Assembly (NCBI GenBank): GCA_021785515.1 | Contig: JAJYEX010000009.1 | Location: 62,001-126,000 of the forward strand | DNA length: 64,000 nt | DNA from: Pseudomonadota bacterium | GTDB lineage: Bacteria; Pseudomonadota; Gammaproteobacteria; Acidiferrobacterales; UBA6901 | Direction: 5' to 3' | Shown: positions 37,025 to 46,383 of the stretch, in pieces | Layout: each line of letters opens with the position of its first letter | Position numbering within the stretch: the stretch's first letter is position 1 | Program-made: the position numbers and the translations under genes | The notes under the pieces: generated by a model | Seen by the model: only the letters and a program-made list of their open reading frames with translations | The model's database searches: none | What the model was told of the DNA's origin: nothing

Positions 37025-37696
37025 ATGCTTGATTACAAGATCGCGCCGTCGATCCTATCGGCGGACTTCGCCCGGCTCGGCGCTGATGTCACGGCAGTGC
37101 TGGAAGCCGGTGCCGATATCGTTCACTTTGATGTCATGGACAACCACTACGTCCCCAACCTTACGATAGGGCCGTTGGTGTGCGAGGCGCTGCGTAAGCA
37201 CGGGATAAAGGCGGAGATCGACGTGCATCTGATGGTAAAGCCGGTCGATCGGATCATTCCGGATTTCGCCAAGGCCGGTGCCACCTACATTACGTTTCAT
37301 CCGGAGGGAACGGAGCATATCGACCGTTCGCTGCAGCTCGTGCGGGATTCCGGATGCAAGTCCGGTCTGGTGTTCAATCCGGCGACCCCCCTTAGCTACT
37401 TGAAGTACGTACTCGACAAGATTGACATGGTACTGCTCATGTCGGTCAATCCAGGTTTCGGTGGTCAGAGCTTCATCCGCTCCAGCCTGGACAAGCTGCG
37501 CGAGGCGCGGCGCATTATCGATGACAGCGGTCGCAACATCCGGCTGGAGATCGACGGGGGGGTAAAAATCGACAACATCAGGGAGATTGCCGCCGCCGGC
37601 GCCGATACTTTTGTCGCAGGGTCGGCCATTTTCGGCACGCCCGACTACAAGGCGACGATTGCCAAAATGCGTGCAGAGCTGGCTCTGGCGAAATGA
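37025..37696 (+). CDS. rpe: Ribulose-phosphate 3-epimerase
   Basis: This 223-residue TIM-barrel enzyme interconverts ribulose 5-phosphate and xylulose 5-phosphate in the Calvin and pentose phosphate cycles. Markers are [31 protein letters not shown] (metal-binding His and Asp), VDVHLM-like [22 protein letters not shown] and [11 protein letters not shown]. Its stop overlaps the gph start (ATGA, 37693-37696). The rpe-gph-trp arrangement is common in proteobacteria. Confidence 0.97.
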   Translation: MLDYKIAPSILSADFARLGADVTAVLEAGADIVHFDVMDNHYVPNLTIGPLVCEALRKHGIKAEIDVHLMVKPVDRIIPDFAKAGATYITFHPEGTEHIDRSLQLVRDSGCKSGLVFNPATPLSYLKYVLDKIDMVLLMSVNPGFGGQSFIRSSLDKLREARRIIDDSGRNIRLEIDGGVKIDNIREIAAAGADTFVAGSAIFGTPDYKATIAKMRAELALAK

Positions 37697-38400
37697 GCGC
37701 ACCTCAGCCGCACAGCAGTCAATTTCCGCTGGAGGTCAGGATGGTGATGATCGATCTCGACGGAACCCTTGTGCATACGGCGCCCGATCTTGCTATGGCC
37801 GCCAACCTCATGTTGGCCGATCTCGGCCGTCCGGTGCGCGAGACCTCGGAAATTGCGACATGGATCGGTAACGGTATTCCGCGCCTGGTAAAACGGGCGC
37901 TGACCGGGGAGATGGAAGCGGAGCCGGATTCAGCCCTCTTCGAACGGGCTTACGCGATCTATCAGAAGCATTACGCGGCCTGCGTTTCGCGCAACAGCCG
38001 CCCGTTCCCGGGTGTGGTGGATGGGCTTGAACAGCTGAAGAGCATGGACCTCGCTCTCGTCTGCATTACGAACAAGGCCGGGAGGTTCACCGAGCCATTG
38101 TTGCGCGATCTTCAGTTGCGGGACTATTTTGCGCTGGTGCTGAGCGGGGACAGCTTGCCACGGAAAAAGCCGGACCCGCTGCCGCTGCAGCATGCCTGCG
38201 CTCATTTTGGCATTCGGCCGGACCAGGGGGTGCTCGTGGGCGACTCTCGCAGCGACGTGCAGGCCGCCCGTGCGGCCGGCATGCCTGTTATTTGTGTTAC
38301 GTATGGGTATAATCACGGACAAGACATACGCGGGTCCGGGCCGGATGCGGTGATAGACTCGCTGGCAAAGTTACCAAACTACCTGAGGCGGTGCTCCTAA
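37693..38400 (+). CDS. gph: Phosphoglycolate phosphatase
   Basis: This 235-residue HAD-family hydrolase has motif [12 protein letters not shown] (nucleophile Asp), motif II in [10 protein letters not shown], lysine in LPRKKPDP, and motif [20 protein letters not shown]. It removes phosphate from 2-phosphoglycolate, the product of the RuBisCO oxygenase reaction, which gives it a role beside the cbb genes. The start overlaps the rpe stop. ATG at 37741 is a shorter alternative that still keeps motif I. Confidence 0.93.
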   Translation: MSAPQPHSSQFPLEVRMVMIDLDGTLVHTAPDLAMAANLMLADLGRPVRETSEIATWIGNGIPRLVKRALTGEMEAEPDSALFERAYAIYQKHYAACVSRNSRPFPGVVDGLEQLKSMDLALVCITNKAGRFTEPLLRDLQLRDYFALVLSGDSLPRKKPDPLPLQHACAHFGIRPDQGVLVGDSRSDVQAARAAGMPVICVTYGYNHGQDIRGSGPDAVIDSLAKLPNYLRRCS

Positions 38401-38533
38401 AGGCAGGGAGTACAACCACCGGATCTGACGATGTCGCGCATAACAGGGCAGGAAACGCATATGCTGGAACGATGGTACCGGCGTTCCGCAATTCCAGTGC
38501 ACCTTCTCTGTGTCTGCGATCCGGTGGTAACCC

Positions 38534-40030
38534 ATGCTGCTCAGCAAGTCCGAATTTGACCGTTACGCCCTGCAGGGCGCGAATTTTGTTCCGCTCATGC
38601 GCGAGGTTCTTGCGGACCTCGATACTCCGCTCAGCACCTACCTCAAGCTAGCCCGCGGCCGATACAGTTATCTGTTCGAGTCGGTCCAGGGTGGCGAGAA
38701 ATGGGGAAGGTACTCCATTATTGGATTGCCGTGCCGCACCGTTTTGCGGGCATTTGGCAGTGAGGTCACGGTCGAGCGGGACGGGGTGATTGTCGAGCGC
38801 GCGACGGTGAGTGATCCGCTCGAGTATATCCGCGGTTTTCGTGCCCGTTACGTGGTGCCAGCTCTGTCCGGCCTGCCCCGGTTTACAGGCGGGCTGGTTG
38901 GCTGCTTTGGCTACGATACGGTGCGGCTCATAGAGCCCGTATTGGGAGCCAGCAGCAAACCCGACGAAATCGGCGGCCCGGATATCATACTGATGGTGTC
39001 CGAGGAAGTTGTCGTATTCGACAACCTTGCCGGCAAGCTCTATGCCGTAATCCACGCCGATCCCGCGACTGAGCATGCCTATGAAAAAGGCCTGCGTCGC
39101 CTGGACGAATTGGTCGGACGGCTTCACGACGGCCTGCCTCCGCCGAGAAACGCCACAGCCGTTACCCCGCTGCGGGAAGAGGACTTTGTTTCTGGTTTTA
39201 CCCAGTCCGGATTCGAAGCAGCGGTGGAGAAATCCAAAGAGTATATTTACGCCGGCGATATTATGCAGGTCGTGCTGTCCCAGCGTCTTTCGGTTCCATT
39301 CGCATACCCCCCGATTGACCTTTACCGGGCACTGCGCACTCTTAACCCCTCTCCGTACATGTACTACATGGACCTCGGCGATATCCATGTCGTGGGGTCG
39401 TCGCCGGAGATCCTGGTGCGCCTGGACGACGGAAGCGTGACGCTGAGGCCGATTGCCGGAACCAGGCCGCGCGGCCGCGACGAACAGGAAGATCAGACGC
39501 TCGAGCGTGATTTGCTGGCTGATCCGAAGGAACTCGCCGAACATCTTATGCTCATTGATTTGGGGCGCAATGACGTGGGGCGGGTGGCGCGCATCGGCAG
39601 CGTGAAGGTTACAGACAAGATGGTCATTGAGCGCTATTCGCACGTGATGCATATCGTTTCCAATGTCGTCGGCGAACTCAGGGATGGGCTCGATGCCCTG
39701 GATGTATTGAAGGCCACATTTCCGGCCGGGACTGTGAGCGGGGCGCCCAAGGTGCGCGCCATGGAGATCATCGACGAACTCGAGCCCGTTAAGCGCGGGA
39801 TCTATTCCGGCGCCGTCGGCTATATCGGGTGGAATGGCGCCATGGATACGGCCATAGCAATTCGGACCGCCGTCATTGCCCGGGATGTGCTCCATATCCA
39901 GGCCGGTGCCGGCATAGTTGCCGATTCGGTGGCGCGCAATGAGTGGAACGAGACCATGAACAAGGCGCGTGCCATCTTTCGGGCTGCAGCGCTGGCCGCC
40001 GCAGGCCTCGAACAGCACGAACAGAAATAG
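38534..40030 (+). CDS. trpE: Anthranilate synthase component I
   Basis: This 498-residue enzyme makes anthranilate from chorismate and ammonia. Signatures are [51 protein letters not shown] and [17 protein letters not shown]. It is the first step of tryptophan synthesis and draws on the same chorismate pool as the chorismatase at 44351. The gene lies 133 bp after gph. A GGTGG site precedes the ATG. No Trp-rich leader peptide was found. Confidence 0.97.
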   Translation: MLLSKSEFDRYALQGANFVPLMREVLADLDTPLSTYLKLARGRYSYLFESVQGGEKWGRYSIIGLPCRTVLRAFGSEVTVERDGVIVERATVSDPLEYIRGFRARYVVPALSGLPRFTGGLVGCFGYDTVRLIEPVLGASSKPDEIGGPDIILMVSEEVVVFDNLAGKLYAVIHADPATEHAYEKGLRRLDELVGRLHDGLPPPRNATAVTPLREEDFVSGFTQSGFEAAVEKSKEYIYAGDIMQVVLSQRLSVPFAYPPIDLYRALRTLNPSPYMYYMDLGDIHVVGSSPEILVRLDDGSVTLRPIAGTRPRGRDEQEDQTLERDLLADPKELAEHLMLIDLGRNDVGRVARIGSVKVTDKMVIERYSHVMHIVSNVVGELRDGLDALDVLKATFPAGTVSGAPKVRAMEIIDELEPVKRGIYSGAVGYIGWNGAMDTAIAIRTAVIARDVLHIQAGAGIVADSVARNEWNETMNKARAIFRAAALAAAGLEQHEQK

Positions 40031-40109
40031 GAATGGTCATGCGGACCTTATTGCGGTTGCGGTCGGCACGTGGCGCCGGACTGGATGCCCGTGGAGCAGG
40101 GGAATTGAC

Positions 40110-40682
40110 ATGCTGTTGATGATCGACAATTACGATTCATTCACCTACAACCTGGTCCAGTATCTTGGGGAGCTGGGTGAAGATGTGCGCGTGATGCGCA
40201 ACGACCAGATAACAGTGGATGGGATTTCTGACCTGGCGCCGGAGCGTATAGTCATATCGCCCGGCCCCTGTACACCTAACGAGGCTGGGATATCCCTGGA
40301 AACCATACGCTATTTTGGCGACCGCATTCCAATACTAGGCGTATGCCTGGGCCATCAGAGCATTGGCCAGGCGTACGGCGGTCGCATCGTCCCTGCGGGA
40401 CGGGTCATGCACGGCAAGACTTCGTTGATCCACCATGACGGACGGGGAGTGTTCCGTGGACTGCCGGATCCGTTTGAAGCCACACGGTATCATTCACTGG
40501 TTATCGAGCGTGCGACGCTGCCCGAGTGTCTGGAGGTAACCGCGTGGAGCGCGGACGACGAGGAGATCATGGGTGTGCGCCACCGGGTTCATCCCGTGGA
40601 GGGCGTGCAGTTTCATCCCGAATCGCTTCTGACCCAGTGTGGTCACGAGCTGTTGAGAAACTTTCTGGAGTCCGGCTCATAG
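40110..40682 (+). CDS. trpG: Anthranilate synthase component II (glutamine amidotransferase)
   Basis: This 190-residue class I amidotransferase supplies ammonia to TrpE. The N-terminus [24 protein letters not shown] is diagnostic, so the ATG at 40110 is taken even though the frame opens upstream. The catalytic cysteine is in [16 protein letters not shown], and the His/Glu dyad is in [20 protein letters not shown] lies upstream of the start. Stop codon TAG lies at the base of a small hairpin before trpD. It may also serve p-aminobenzoate synthesis, as in many bacteria. Confidence 0.96.
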   Translation: MLLMIDNYDSFTYNLVQYLGELGEDVRVMRNDQITVDGISDLAPERIVISPGPCTPNEAGISLETIRYFGDRIPILGVCLGHQSIGQAYGGRIVPAGRVMHGKTSLIHHDGRGVFRGLPDPFEATRYHSLVIERATLPECLEVTAWSADDEEIMGVRHRVHPVEGVQFHPESLLTQCGHELLRNFLESGS

Positions 40683-40697
40683 CGGGCGTCCGCCCGC
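40682..40697 (+). other. Short GC-rich hairpin at the trpG stop
   Basis: GCGGGC (40682-40687) and GCCCGC (40692-40697) form a six-base-pair stem with loop GTCC. An A-run follows, not a T-run, so it is not an intrinsic terminator on this strand. It may separate trpG and trpD translation, but its role is only inferred. Confidence 0.3.
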
Positions 40698-40731
40698 CGC
40701 AAAAAAACCGGCGAAGTTCAGAGATCTGACT

Positions 40732-41760
40732 ATGGATTTATCAGCCGCAATTCAGGCGGTGGTCGAGCGACGCGACCTCACTTCTGAGGAAATGTACGGT
40801 GTCATGCGCGCCATCATGACCGGTGCGGCCACGCCGGCTCAGATCGGCGGTCTGTTGATCGGGCTGCGCATGAAAGGTGAGACTGTGGACGAGATTACTG
40901 CTGCCGCCCGAGTCATGCGCGAACTCGCCACCGCTGTGGAGGTTTCAGATCGTACCCACCTGGTTGACACCTGCGGCACTGGCGGTGATGGGGCGTCTAC
41001 CTTCAACATCTCCACCGCAAGCGCATTTGTCGTAGCGGCGGCCGGCGGATCTGTCGCCAAGCACGGCAATCGTTCGGTCTCCAGCCGCTCGGGCAGCGCC
41101 GATGTGCTCGAGGCGGCGGGAGTCAATATAGACCTGGGACCGGCCGAAATCGGCCGTTGCATTGACGAACTCGGGGTCGGGTTCCTGTTTGCGCCGCGAC
41201 ACCATGGAGCCATGAAGTACGCCATCAGTCCCCGTCGTGAAATGGGTGTGCGGACGCTTTTTAACCTGCTGGGACCGCTGACCAATCCCGCTGCTGCGCC
41301 GGCCCAGCTCATGGGGGTGTTCAGCGATCATTGGCTTGAACCGCTGGCGCTCGTTCTGGGTCGTCTGGGCAGTCGGCACGTGCTGGTCGTTCATGCGGAG
41401 GACGGACTTGACGAGATCAGCGTAGGCGGGATCACCCAGGTTGCCGAACTGAGCAACGGCGCGGTGCGCCGCTTTTCCATTGAGCCGGAGGAATTTGGTA
41501 TGCGCCGAAGTGATATCCGGACGTTGGTGGTCAACGGCGCAGCGGAAAGTCTCGAGGTGATGTGTCGGGCGTTGGACAACGTACCGGGGGCGGCGCGGGA
41601 TATCGTTGTGCTTAATGCCGGCGCCGCCATATATGTCTGCGGGCTTGCCGCCGATCTGACGGGCGGCGTACGCAAGGCGGCCGAGACGATTGCCAGTGGT
41701 GCGGCGCGCGCCAAACTGGATGCCCTGGTGACGTTTACCCGCCAGTTTGCCGCCTGCTGA
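40732..41760 (+). CDS. trpD: Anthranilate phosphoribosyltransferase
   Basis: This 342-residue enzyme transfers phosphoribosyl to anthranilate. The PRPP-binding motif is [17 protein letters not shown], followed by [19 protein letters not shown] and [13 protein letters not shown]. Its length is normal and it is not fused to TrpG. It lies 49 bp downstream of trpG and 53 bp upstream of trpC in the same operon. Confidence 0.97.
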   Translation: MDLSAAIQAVVERRDLTSEEMYGVMRAIMTGAATPAQIGGLLIGLRMKGETVDEITAAARVMRELATAVEVSDRTHLVDTCGTGGDGASTFNISTASAFVVAAAGGSVAKHGNRSVSSRSGSADVLEAAGVNIDLGPAEIGRCIDELGVGFLFAPRHHGAMKYAISPRREMGVRTLFNLLGPLTNPAAAPAQLMGVFSDHWLEPLALVLGRLGSRHVLVVHAEDGLDEISVGGITQVAELSNGAVRRFSIEPEEFGMRRSDIRTLVVNGAAESLEVMCRALDNVPGAARDIVVLNAGAAIYVCGLAADLTGGVRKAAETIASGAARAKLDALVTFTRQFAAC

Positions 41761-41813
41761 CGTTTGAGCCGATCATGCGCATCCTCCCCGTCCGATTTGA
41801 TTGACAGCCCAGC

Positions 41814-42641
41814 ATGAAAGCCGATACGCCGGATATCTTGAGACGCATTTTGGACCGCAAGGCGGCCGAAGTGTCCGTGCGCGCGGCACAGATGAGTCTG
41901 GGCGAGGTCAGCGCCCGTGCCCGCGCTGCGAGTGCGTGCCGACCCTTTGCAGGGGCGATCCGGAGCCGGGTTGCCGCCGGTCAACCGGCCGTGATTGCGG
42001 AAATCAAGCGCGCATCCCCGAGCAAAGGTTTGCTGCGGTCCGATTTCCAGCCGGCGCAGATTGCAATGTCATATGAGCGCGCGGGTGCGGCCTGCCTTTC
42101 CGTACTGACTGACTCGGAATTCTTCGAGGGTACCGACGAACATCTGCGGAGTGCGCGTGCGGCCTGCTCCCTGCCGGTCCTGAGGAAGGATTTCATAGTA
42201 GATCCATATCAGGTATTCGAGGCGCGCGCGATCGGGGCGGACTGCGTGCTGCTCATTGTTGCCGCCCTGGAGCGGGACCGGCTGCACGCATTCTATGATC
42301 TGGCTATCGATCTGGGGATGGACGTGCTTGTGGAAGTGCACGATGCGCCAGAGCTGGAACGGGCTCTGCGCCTGGGAGCCAAGCTGATCGGTATCAACAA
42401 CCGCGATCTGCGCACATTCGTAACCGATTTAAACGTCACTATTGCGTTATGTAGTTCTATACCACAGGATCGCATCGTCGTTACGGAGAGTGGCATTCGC
42501 TCTGTGGCGGATGTCACGCGGATGTATCGAGCGGGTGTGAAGACCTTTCTGGTCGGGGAGACCTTCATGCGGGCACCGGACCCCGGGGCAGCGCTTGCGG
42601 AACTGTTCGGGACGCACCCCGCGGATGGCGAACCGGGGTAG
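41814..42641 (+). CDS. trpC: Indole-3-glycerol phosphate synthase
   Basis: This 275-residue TIM-barrel enzyme closes the indole ring. Motifs are IAEIKRASPSKG, SVLTDSEFFEG, LRKDFIVDPYQ, DCVLLIVAAL, LIGINNRDLRTF and VVTESGIRS. It is the monofunctional form, without fused TrpF. It ends the trp cluster seen here; trpF, trpB and trpA are not in the window. Confidence 0.97.
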   Translation: MKADTPDILRRILDRKAAEVSVRAAQMSLGEVSARARAASACRPFAGAIRSRVAAGQPAVIAEIKRASPSKGLLRSDFQPAQIAMSYERAGAACLSVLTDSEFFEGTDEHLRSARAACSLPVLRKDFIVDPYQVFEARAIGADCVLLIVAALERDRLHAFYDLAIDLGMDVLVEVHDAPELERALRLGAKLIGINNRDLRTFVTDLNVTIALCSSIPQDRIVVTESGIRSVADVTRMYRAGVKTFLVGETFMRAPDPGAALAELFGTHPADGEPG

Positions 42642-42716
42642 TGCGGCACCTTCCGGGCATGCGGTTGGGCGCTGCCGGGTGCCGTTTTCGATATCAGATT
42701 GGCGGAGTGTTTTCAG

Positions 42717-43136
42717 ATGAAAGCAGCGATCAAATGGGATGGCGGGGCAAGTTTCGTGGGTGAATCGGAATCCGGGCATCGTGTCGTCATGGATGGTCCG
42801 GCCGACAGTGGTGGACGTAATCTTGGAGCGCGCCCAATGGAAATGGTCCTGATCGGTATGGGTGGATGTACCGCATTCGATGTGGTGCACATCCTGCGCA
42901 AGGGACGCCACGATGTCACGGATTGCGCGGCCTATCTTGACGCCGAGCGTGCCACTTCAGACCCCAAGGTGTTTACCCGCATTCACGTGCATTTTGTGGT
43001 GAGCGGCAGGGGACTCAAGCCGGACGTGGTGGAGCGCGCCGTAAAGCTGTCTGCCGAGAAATACTGCTCGGCATCGATCATGTTGTCCAAGACGGCCACG
43101 ATCACGCACGATTTTGAGATCGTGGCGACAGCATGA
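42717..43136 (+). CDS. OsmC-family protein
   Basis: This 139-residue protein belongs to the OsmC/YhfA fold, dimeric enzymes of peroxide or thiol metabolism. The two conserved cysteines lie in LIGMGGCTAFDVVHILRK and LSAEKYCSASIMLSK. ATG at 42717 (MKAAIKWDGG) matches the family N-terminus better than 42699. It lies downstream of trpC on the same strand. Its substrate is not known; YhfA-like members differ from the peroxidase Ohr. Confidence 0.9.
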   Translation: MKAAIKWDGGASFVGESESGHRVVMDGPADSGGRNLGARPMEMVLIGMGGCTAFDVVHILRKGRHDVTDCAAYLDAERATSDPKVFTRIHVHFVVSGRGLKPDVVERAVKLSAEKYCSASIMLSKTATITHDFEIVATA

Positions 43137-43266
43137 GTCTCGTTGTAGATGGGCTGTTCGGTGCACGGACCAGACGGGTAGGCGAGCGCTTTCGGCGCAA
43201 GCCCGGCAGGCGGCGTCTTGTTGTCGGGCGACCGTGCGGTGGCGGTTCTTACGGACGGGCAGACGC

Positions 43267-43674
43267 GTGACGCGGCCGGCTTCGACACTTGGTTTGCGTC
43301 ACGTGGCACTGCAGGTCCGCAGGCTCGAGGAATGTGAGCAGTTCTACACTTCGTTGCTGGGCATGGCCGTGGAATGGCGGCCGGACGCGGACAATGTCTA
43401 CCTCACGACCGGATATGACAACCTTGCCTTGCACCGGGCTGCGGCGGATTTTGCGGCGGATCGAGACCAGAGGCTTGATCATATTGGATTTGTTCTAGCC
43501 GCACCGGAGCATGTGGATGCCTGGTGCGACTTTCTGCGTGCACGCGGGGTAACCATCACGCGCGAACCGCGCACCCATCGTGACGGGGCGCGCAGCTTTT
43601 ACTGTCTGGATCCGGATGGTAATGGGGTGCAGATCATCTATCACCCTCCCCTGGCGGGTACCGGCGCCCGGTGA
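43267..43674 (+). CDS. VOC-superfamily (glyoxalase-fold) protein
   Basis: This protein of about 135 residues has the paired beta-alpha-beta-beta-beta modules of glyoxalase and dioxygenase proteins: LRHVALQVRRLEECEQFYTSLLGMAVEWRP, then LDHIGFVLAAPEHVDAW and the C-terminal SFYCLDPDGNGVQIIYHPP. Metal ligands may be H in LRHVAL, H in LDHIGF and E/Q near the C-terminal strand. The GTG start at 43267 agrees with the domain edge; the frame extends upstream without conservation. The reaction is unknown. Confidence 0.85.
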   Translation: MTRPASTLGLRHVALQVRRLEECEQFYTSLLGMAVEWRPDADNVYLTTGYDNLALHRAAADFAADRDQRLDHIGFVLAAPEHVDAWCDFLRARGVTITREPRTHRDGARSFYCLDPDGNGVQIIYHPPLAGTGAR

Positions 43675-43813
43675 GGCCGGGTCCCCAAGGCCGGTTGCCC
43701 CGGCGTATCCCTTGGCAGCGACTCAGGCAGGCGGGCAGGCCCGATTTCGGGGGGGCGGGGTCGCCCGGCTTGCACGGTGCTGACGTATTGCCGACTTGTT
43801 GATGGATACGGTT

Positions 43814-43819
43814 TATAAT
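43814..43819 (+). promoter_or_regulatory. Consensus -10 element ahead of the pigment locus
   Basis: TATAAT at 43814-43819 matches the sigma-70 -10 consensus exactly. Possible -35 elements upstream are weak (TTGCCG at 43788-43793 with a 20-bp spacer). It would give a leader of about 110 nucleotides before the first ACP gene. Inferred promoter for block (a). Confidence 0.45.
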
Positions 43820-43932
43820 TGTTCGGGGGTTAAGAGCCGAAAGTGCGTCAGGTGTGTCGCCGGCACGCGGTCCGTTTCTCTCCGGCCGGCGACCATGGTC
43901 CGGGTGTCCGTATGAATATTAGGTGAGTGCAG

Positions 43933-44202
43933 ATGTCTGATATTTCTGGATTTGAAAAGGAAGTTGCGCAGCTGATTGTGGAAACACTCAATCTGGAAGA
44001 TGTTGATGCGGAACAGATAGATCCGCAGGCCCCGTTGTTTAGGGAGGGATTGGGGTTGGACTCGATCGACGCACTGGAGTTGGCGCTGGCCATTTCCAAG
44101 AAATACGGCTTTAAACTGCAGTCCGACGACAAGAACAATATAGATATCTTTCAGTCGTTGCGCACGCTGTCGCGGCACGTTGAACAGAATCGTGTTTATT
44201 GA
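43933..44202 (+). CDS. Acyl carrier protein of the aryl-polyene locus
   Basis: This 89-residue acyl carrier protein has the phosphopantetheine serine in GLGLDSIDALELALAISKKYGF. It should carry the growing aryl-polyene chain. ATG at 43933 is chosen (MSDISGFEKEV). It opens the pigment locus and is followed by a chorismatase 148 bp later. Acidic composition is typical of ACPs. A second ACP lies at 50542. Confidence 0.92.
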   Translation: MSDISGFEKEVAQLIVETLNLEDVDAEQIDPQAPLFREGLGLDSIDALELALAISKKYGFKLQSDDKNNIDIFQSLRTLSRHVEQNRVY

Positions 44203-44350
44203 AGGGGCCGGTGAGCGCCCGTCTTGTTTTGGTGATGCCTGCGACATCCGGAGACTCCTTGCGGCTCCCGCCTTTTTGCTTGTCGTCAACGGTGTACAGC
44301 CCCGGCGGTACCCGCCGGTGCGTTTGGATCCTTTGTGATGGCTTGATCCC

Positions 44351-45370
44351 GTGCTGAGCGATGCCACGATGGACGATGTTGCCGCTGCGACACCACGGCT
44401 GGTATGTGCCTCGCCCGCGCAGTTTCAGGGCGTTCTGATCGAATTTGCTGGCAGGATTCTCGGGGTTCTGGCGTACTCAGCGGCGGCTCCTGCGGATTTG
44501 GCGGGGTTCGAGGCGCCGTATGTGTGGGTCAGACTGCCCGTGCTGGCGGAAGACGCCTGCTGGTACGAGGTGTGGGTCTCGTCTGTTCCCGTCACAACCG
44601 GCAAAAAATCGGGGCTTAGCTTCGCCAGCAACGGCAAACTGCTCTTCGGCAGTCTGGTGATGGACGAGGCGGATCGCAGCCGGATCGAACAGATGGCGCA
44701 AGCCGCCTATACGGCGATTTTTGACGTGCTCGATCATACGGGTTATCCCGAACTGCTTCGACTTTGGAATTATTTCCCCGACATCAATGGATCTGGATGC
44801 AAGATGGAGCGGTATCGCGAATTCAACGTGGGTCGCCACAACGCCTTCGGCAGCGAGGGCCGTCCTATCGGGGACGGATTGGTGCCGGCAGCCTGCGCGC
44901 TGGGGACGCGGCAAGGCCCGTTGGTCGCGTGCTTCCTGGCAGGCAGGGTACGGGGCGTGTGTCTTGAGAATCCGCGGCAGACGACTGCGTATCGTTACCC
45001 GGAAGAATACGGTCCGAGAAGTCCAACTTTTTCGCGCGGCATGCTGGTTGGCGGGGTGCTGCTGGTATCCGGAACGGCAAGCATCGTTGGATCCAGGACG
45101 ATGCATCCCGGAGACGTTCTCAGGCAACTGGACGAAACACTCGAAAACCTGCGCTTGGTAATCTCCCAGGCGCGCTCCGGCGGATTTTCTGGTGCGTCTG
45201 CGGCGGGGCTGTGTTTGAACGTCTATCTGCGTCGCGCAGAGGATCGGACCGTCGTGTGTGGCCGGATTGAGACTGAATATGCCGGGGCGCACGTCGTATA
45301 CTTCCAGGCCGACGTGTGTCGCTCGGACCTTCTGGTCGAGATTGAAGCGTTCTGGATGTCGCATCCCTGA
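44351..45370 (+). CDS. Chorismatase (FkbO/Hyg5/XanB2 family, hydroxybenzoate-forming)
   Basis: This 339-residue protein matches the chorismatase family: LLRLWNYFPDING, ERYREFNVGRHNAF, PAACALGTRQGPLV, ENPRQTTAYRYPEEYGPRSPTFSRG and VSGTASIVGSRT. In Xanthomonas, XanB2 converts chorismate to 3-hydroxybenzoate (and 4-hydroxybenzoate), which feeds xanthomonadin pigment. The position between an ACP and acyl/glycosyl transferases in a polyene locus supports that role here. Start is GTG at 44351. A Hyg5-type product profile cannot be excluded without the active-site structure. Confidence 0.88.
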   Translation: MLSDATMDDVAAATPRLVCASPAQFQGVLIEFAGRILGVLAYSAAAPADLAGFEAPYVWVRLPVLAEDACWYEVWVSSVPVTTGKKSGLSFASNGKLLFGSLVMDEADRSRIEQMAQAAYTAIFDVLDHTGYPELLRLWNYFPDINGSGCKMERYREFNVGRHNAFGSEGRPIGDGLVPAACALGTRQGPLVACFLAGRVRGVCLENPRQTTAYRYPEEYGPRSPTFSRGMLVGGVLLVSGTASIVGSRTMHPGDVLRQLDETLENLRLVISQARSGGFSGASAAGLCLNVYLRRAEDRTVVCGRIETEYAGAHVVYFQADVCRSDLLVEIEAFWMSHP

Positions 45371-45630
45371 TCCGAACATGACCGTTCTCCCGACACCGCC
45401 GTTTACTTTGCCTGGCCTGCAGACTGGCGCTGTCAGGATGCAGCGAGACGCCAAGGTTCGATGTCGGGGTTGCCGGTGGCTGGCGGCAACTGGCGACAGT
45501 TTGCACCGGTATCTGCGTCGACCACTGGCGACCGGTGCAGGCTGCAGCCTGCTGCCGGGCGGGTGGCCGGGCGAAACGTCAACGTCTGCCGCAGGGACGG
45601 GTCTTGGCTGAAAGGGGTATTTTTCGAACC

Positions 45631-46383
45631 ATGGCTTGGCTGCGGCTACCTTACGAATGCCTGGTGTACTACGGTGGCCTGTTGTTGTTCGGGGCCATGT
45701 GCCTGGTATGGAGTGTGGTGGCCCTTCCGCTGGGCCTACTTCTGCCGAAACGCGCTGGTGTCAGGCTCGGCCGAAGCGTCATTGCATTCGGTTTCAGGGC
45801 CTACCTGCTCTTCCTGGAGTTCAGCGGGATCGTGACCTGTGATCTGGGTGCACTGGATGGCCTTGGTGACCAGAGTCCGCTTATCGTTGCGCCGAACCAT
45901 CCATCTCTGATTGACGTCGTGTTGATTGTCTCGCGGCTGCGCAATGCGGTCTGCATCATCAAGGCCACCCTGTGGAACCAGCTGATGTTCAGTGGCAGTG
46001 CTAGACTTGCCGGGTATATCCGCAATTTTTCCCAGTCGAGATTAATCGTCGATGCGACTCAGGAGATAGGGCAAGGGGGCCAGCTGCTGGTGTTCCCCGA
46101 GGGTACGCGGACGGCGGACGGAATGTTGCGGCCGTTTAAGGGCGGGTTCGCCCTGATTGCCAAGAGGGCGCGGGCACCGGTGCAGACTGTGTTCATCGAG
46201 ATCAACCATCCGTTCCTGTGCAAGGGCTGCTCATTGCTCAAAAAGCCCCAGTTTCCGCTGGTGTTTCGGGTTCGCTTGGGCAAGCGGTTTCTGCCGCCTG
46301 ACGAGGTCCGGCCATACGTTTCCCAGCTCGAACAATATTGCCGCGATCAGCTGGGACGGGACGGCGCGGGCGTACAGCAATGA
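45631..46383 (+). CDS. Lysophospholipid acyltransferase (PlsC-like)
   Basis: This 250-residue membrane-bound acyltransferase has an N-terminal hydrophobic region, the NHxSxxD-type motif NHPSLID and the second motif FPEGTR. In aryl-polyene loci such enzymes attach the polyene to a lipid carrier. ATG at 45631 (MAWLRLPYE) is taken as the start; 260 bp upstream contain no credible gene. Its stop overlaps the glycosyltransferase start (ATGA), so the two are coupled. Confidence 0.88.
   Translation: MAWLRLPYECLVYYGGLLLFGAMCLVWSVVALPLGLLLPKRAGVRLGRSVIAFGFRAYLLFLEFSGIVTCDLGALDGLGDQSPLIVAPNHPSLIDVVLIVSRLRNAVCIIKATLWNQLMFSGSARLAGYIRNFSQSRLIVDATQEIGQGGQLLVFPEGTRTADGMLRPFKGGFALIAKRARAPVQTVFIEINHPFLCKGCSLLKKPQFPLVFRVRLGKRFLPPDEVRPYVSQLEQYCRDQLGRDGAGVQQ

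Noticed and set aside
38461-38559. Short frame ahead of trpE considered as a trp leader peptide
   Set aside because: It has a single Trp codon and no tandem Trp, and no attenuator hairpin followed by a T-run.
38648-40018. 456-codon reverse-strand frame opposite trpE
   Set aside because: It is a shadow of the conserved trpE gene, with no recognisable protein family.
40682-40697. Hairpin after trpG as a terminator
   Set aside because: An A-run, not a T-run, follows on the coding strand, and trpD continues in the same direction.
45378-45611. 77-codon frame between the chorismatase and the PlsC-like gene
   Set aside because: There is no ribosome-binding site or conserved pattern, and composition resembles non-coding frames.
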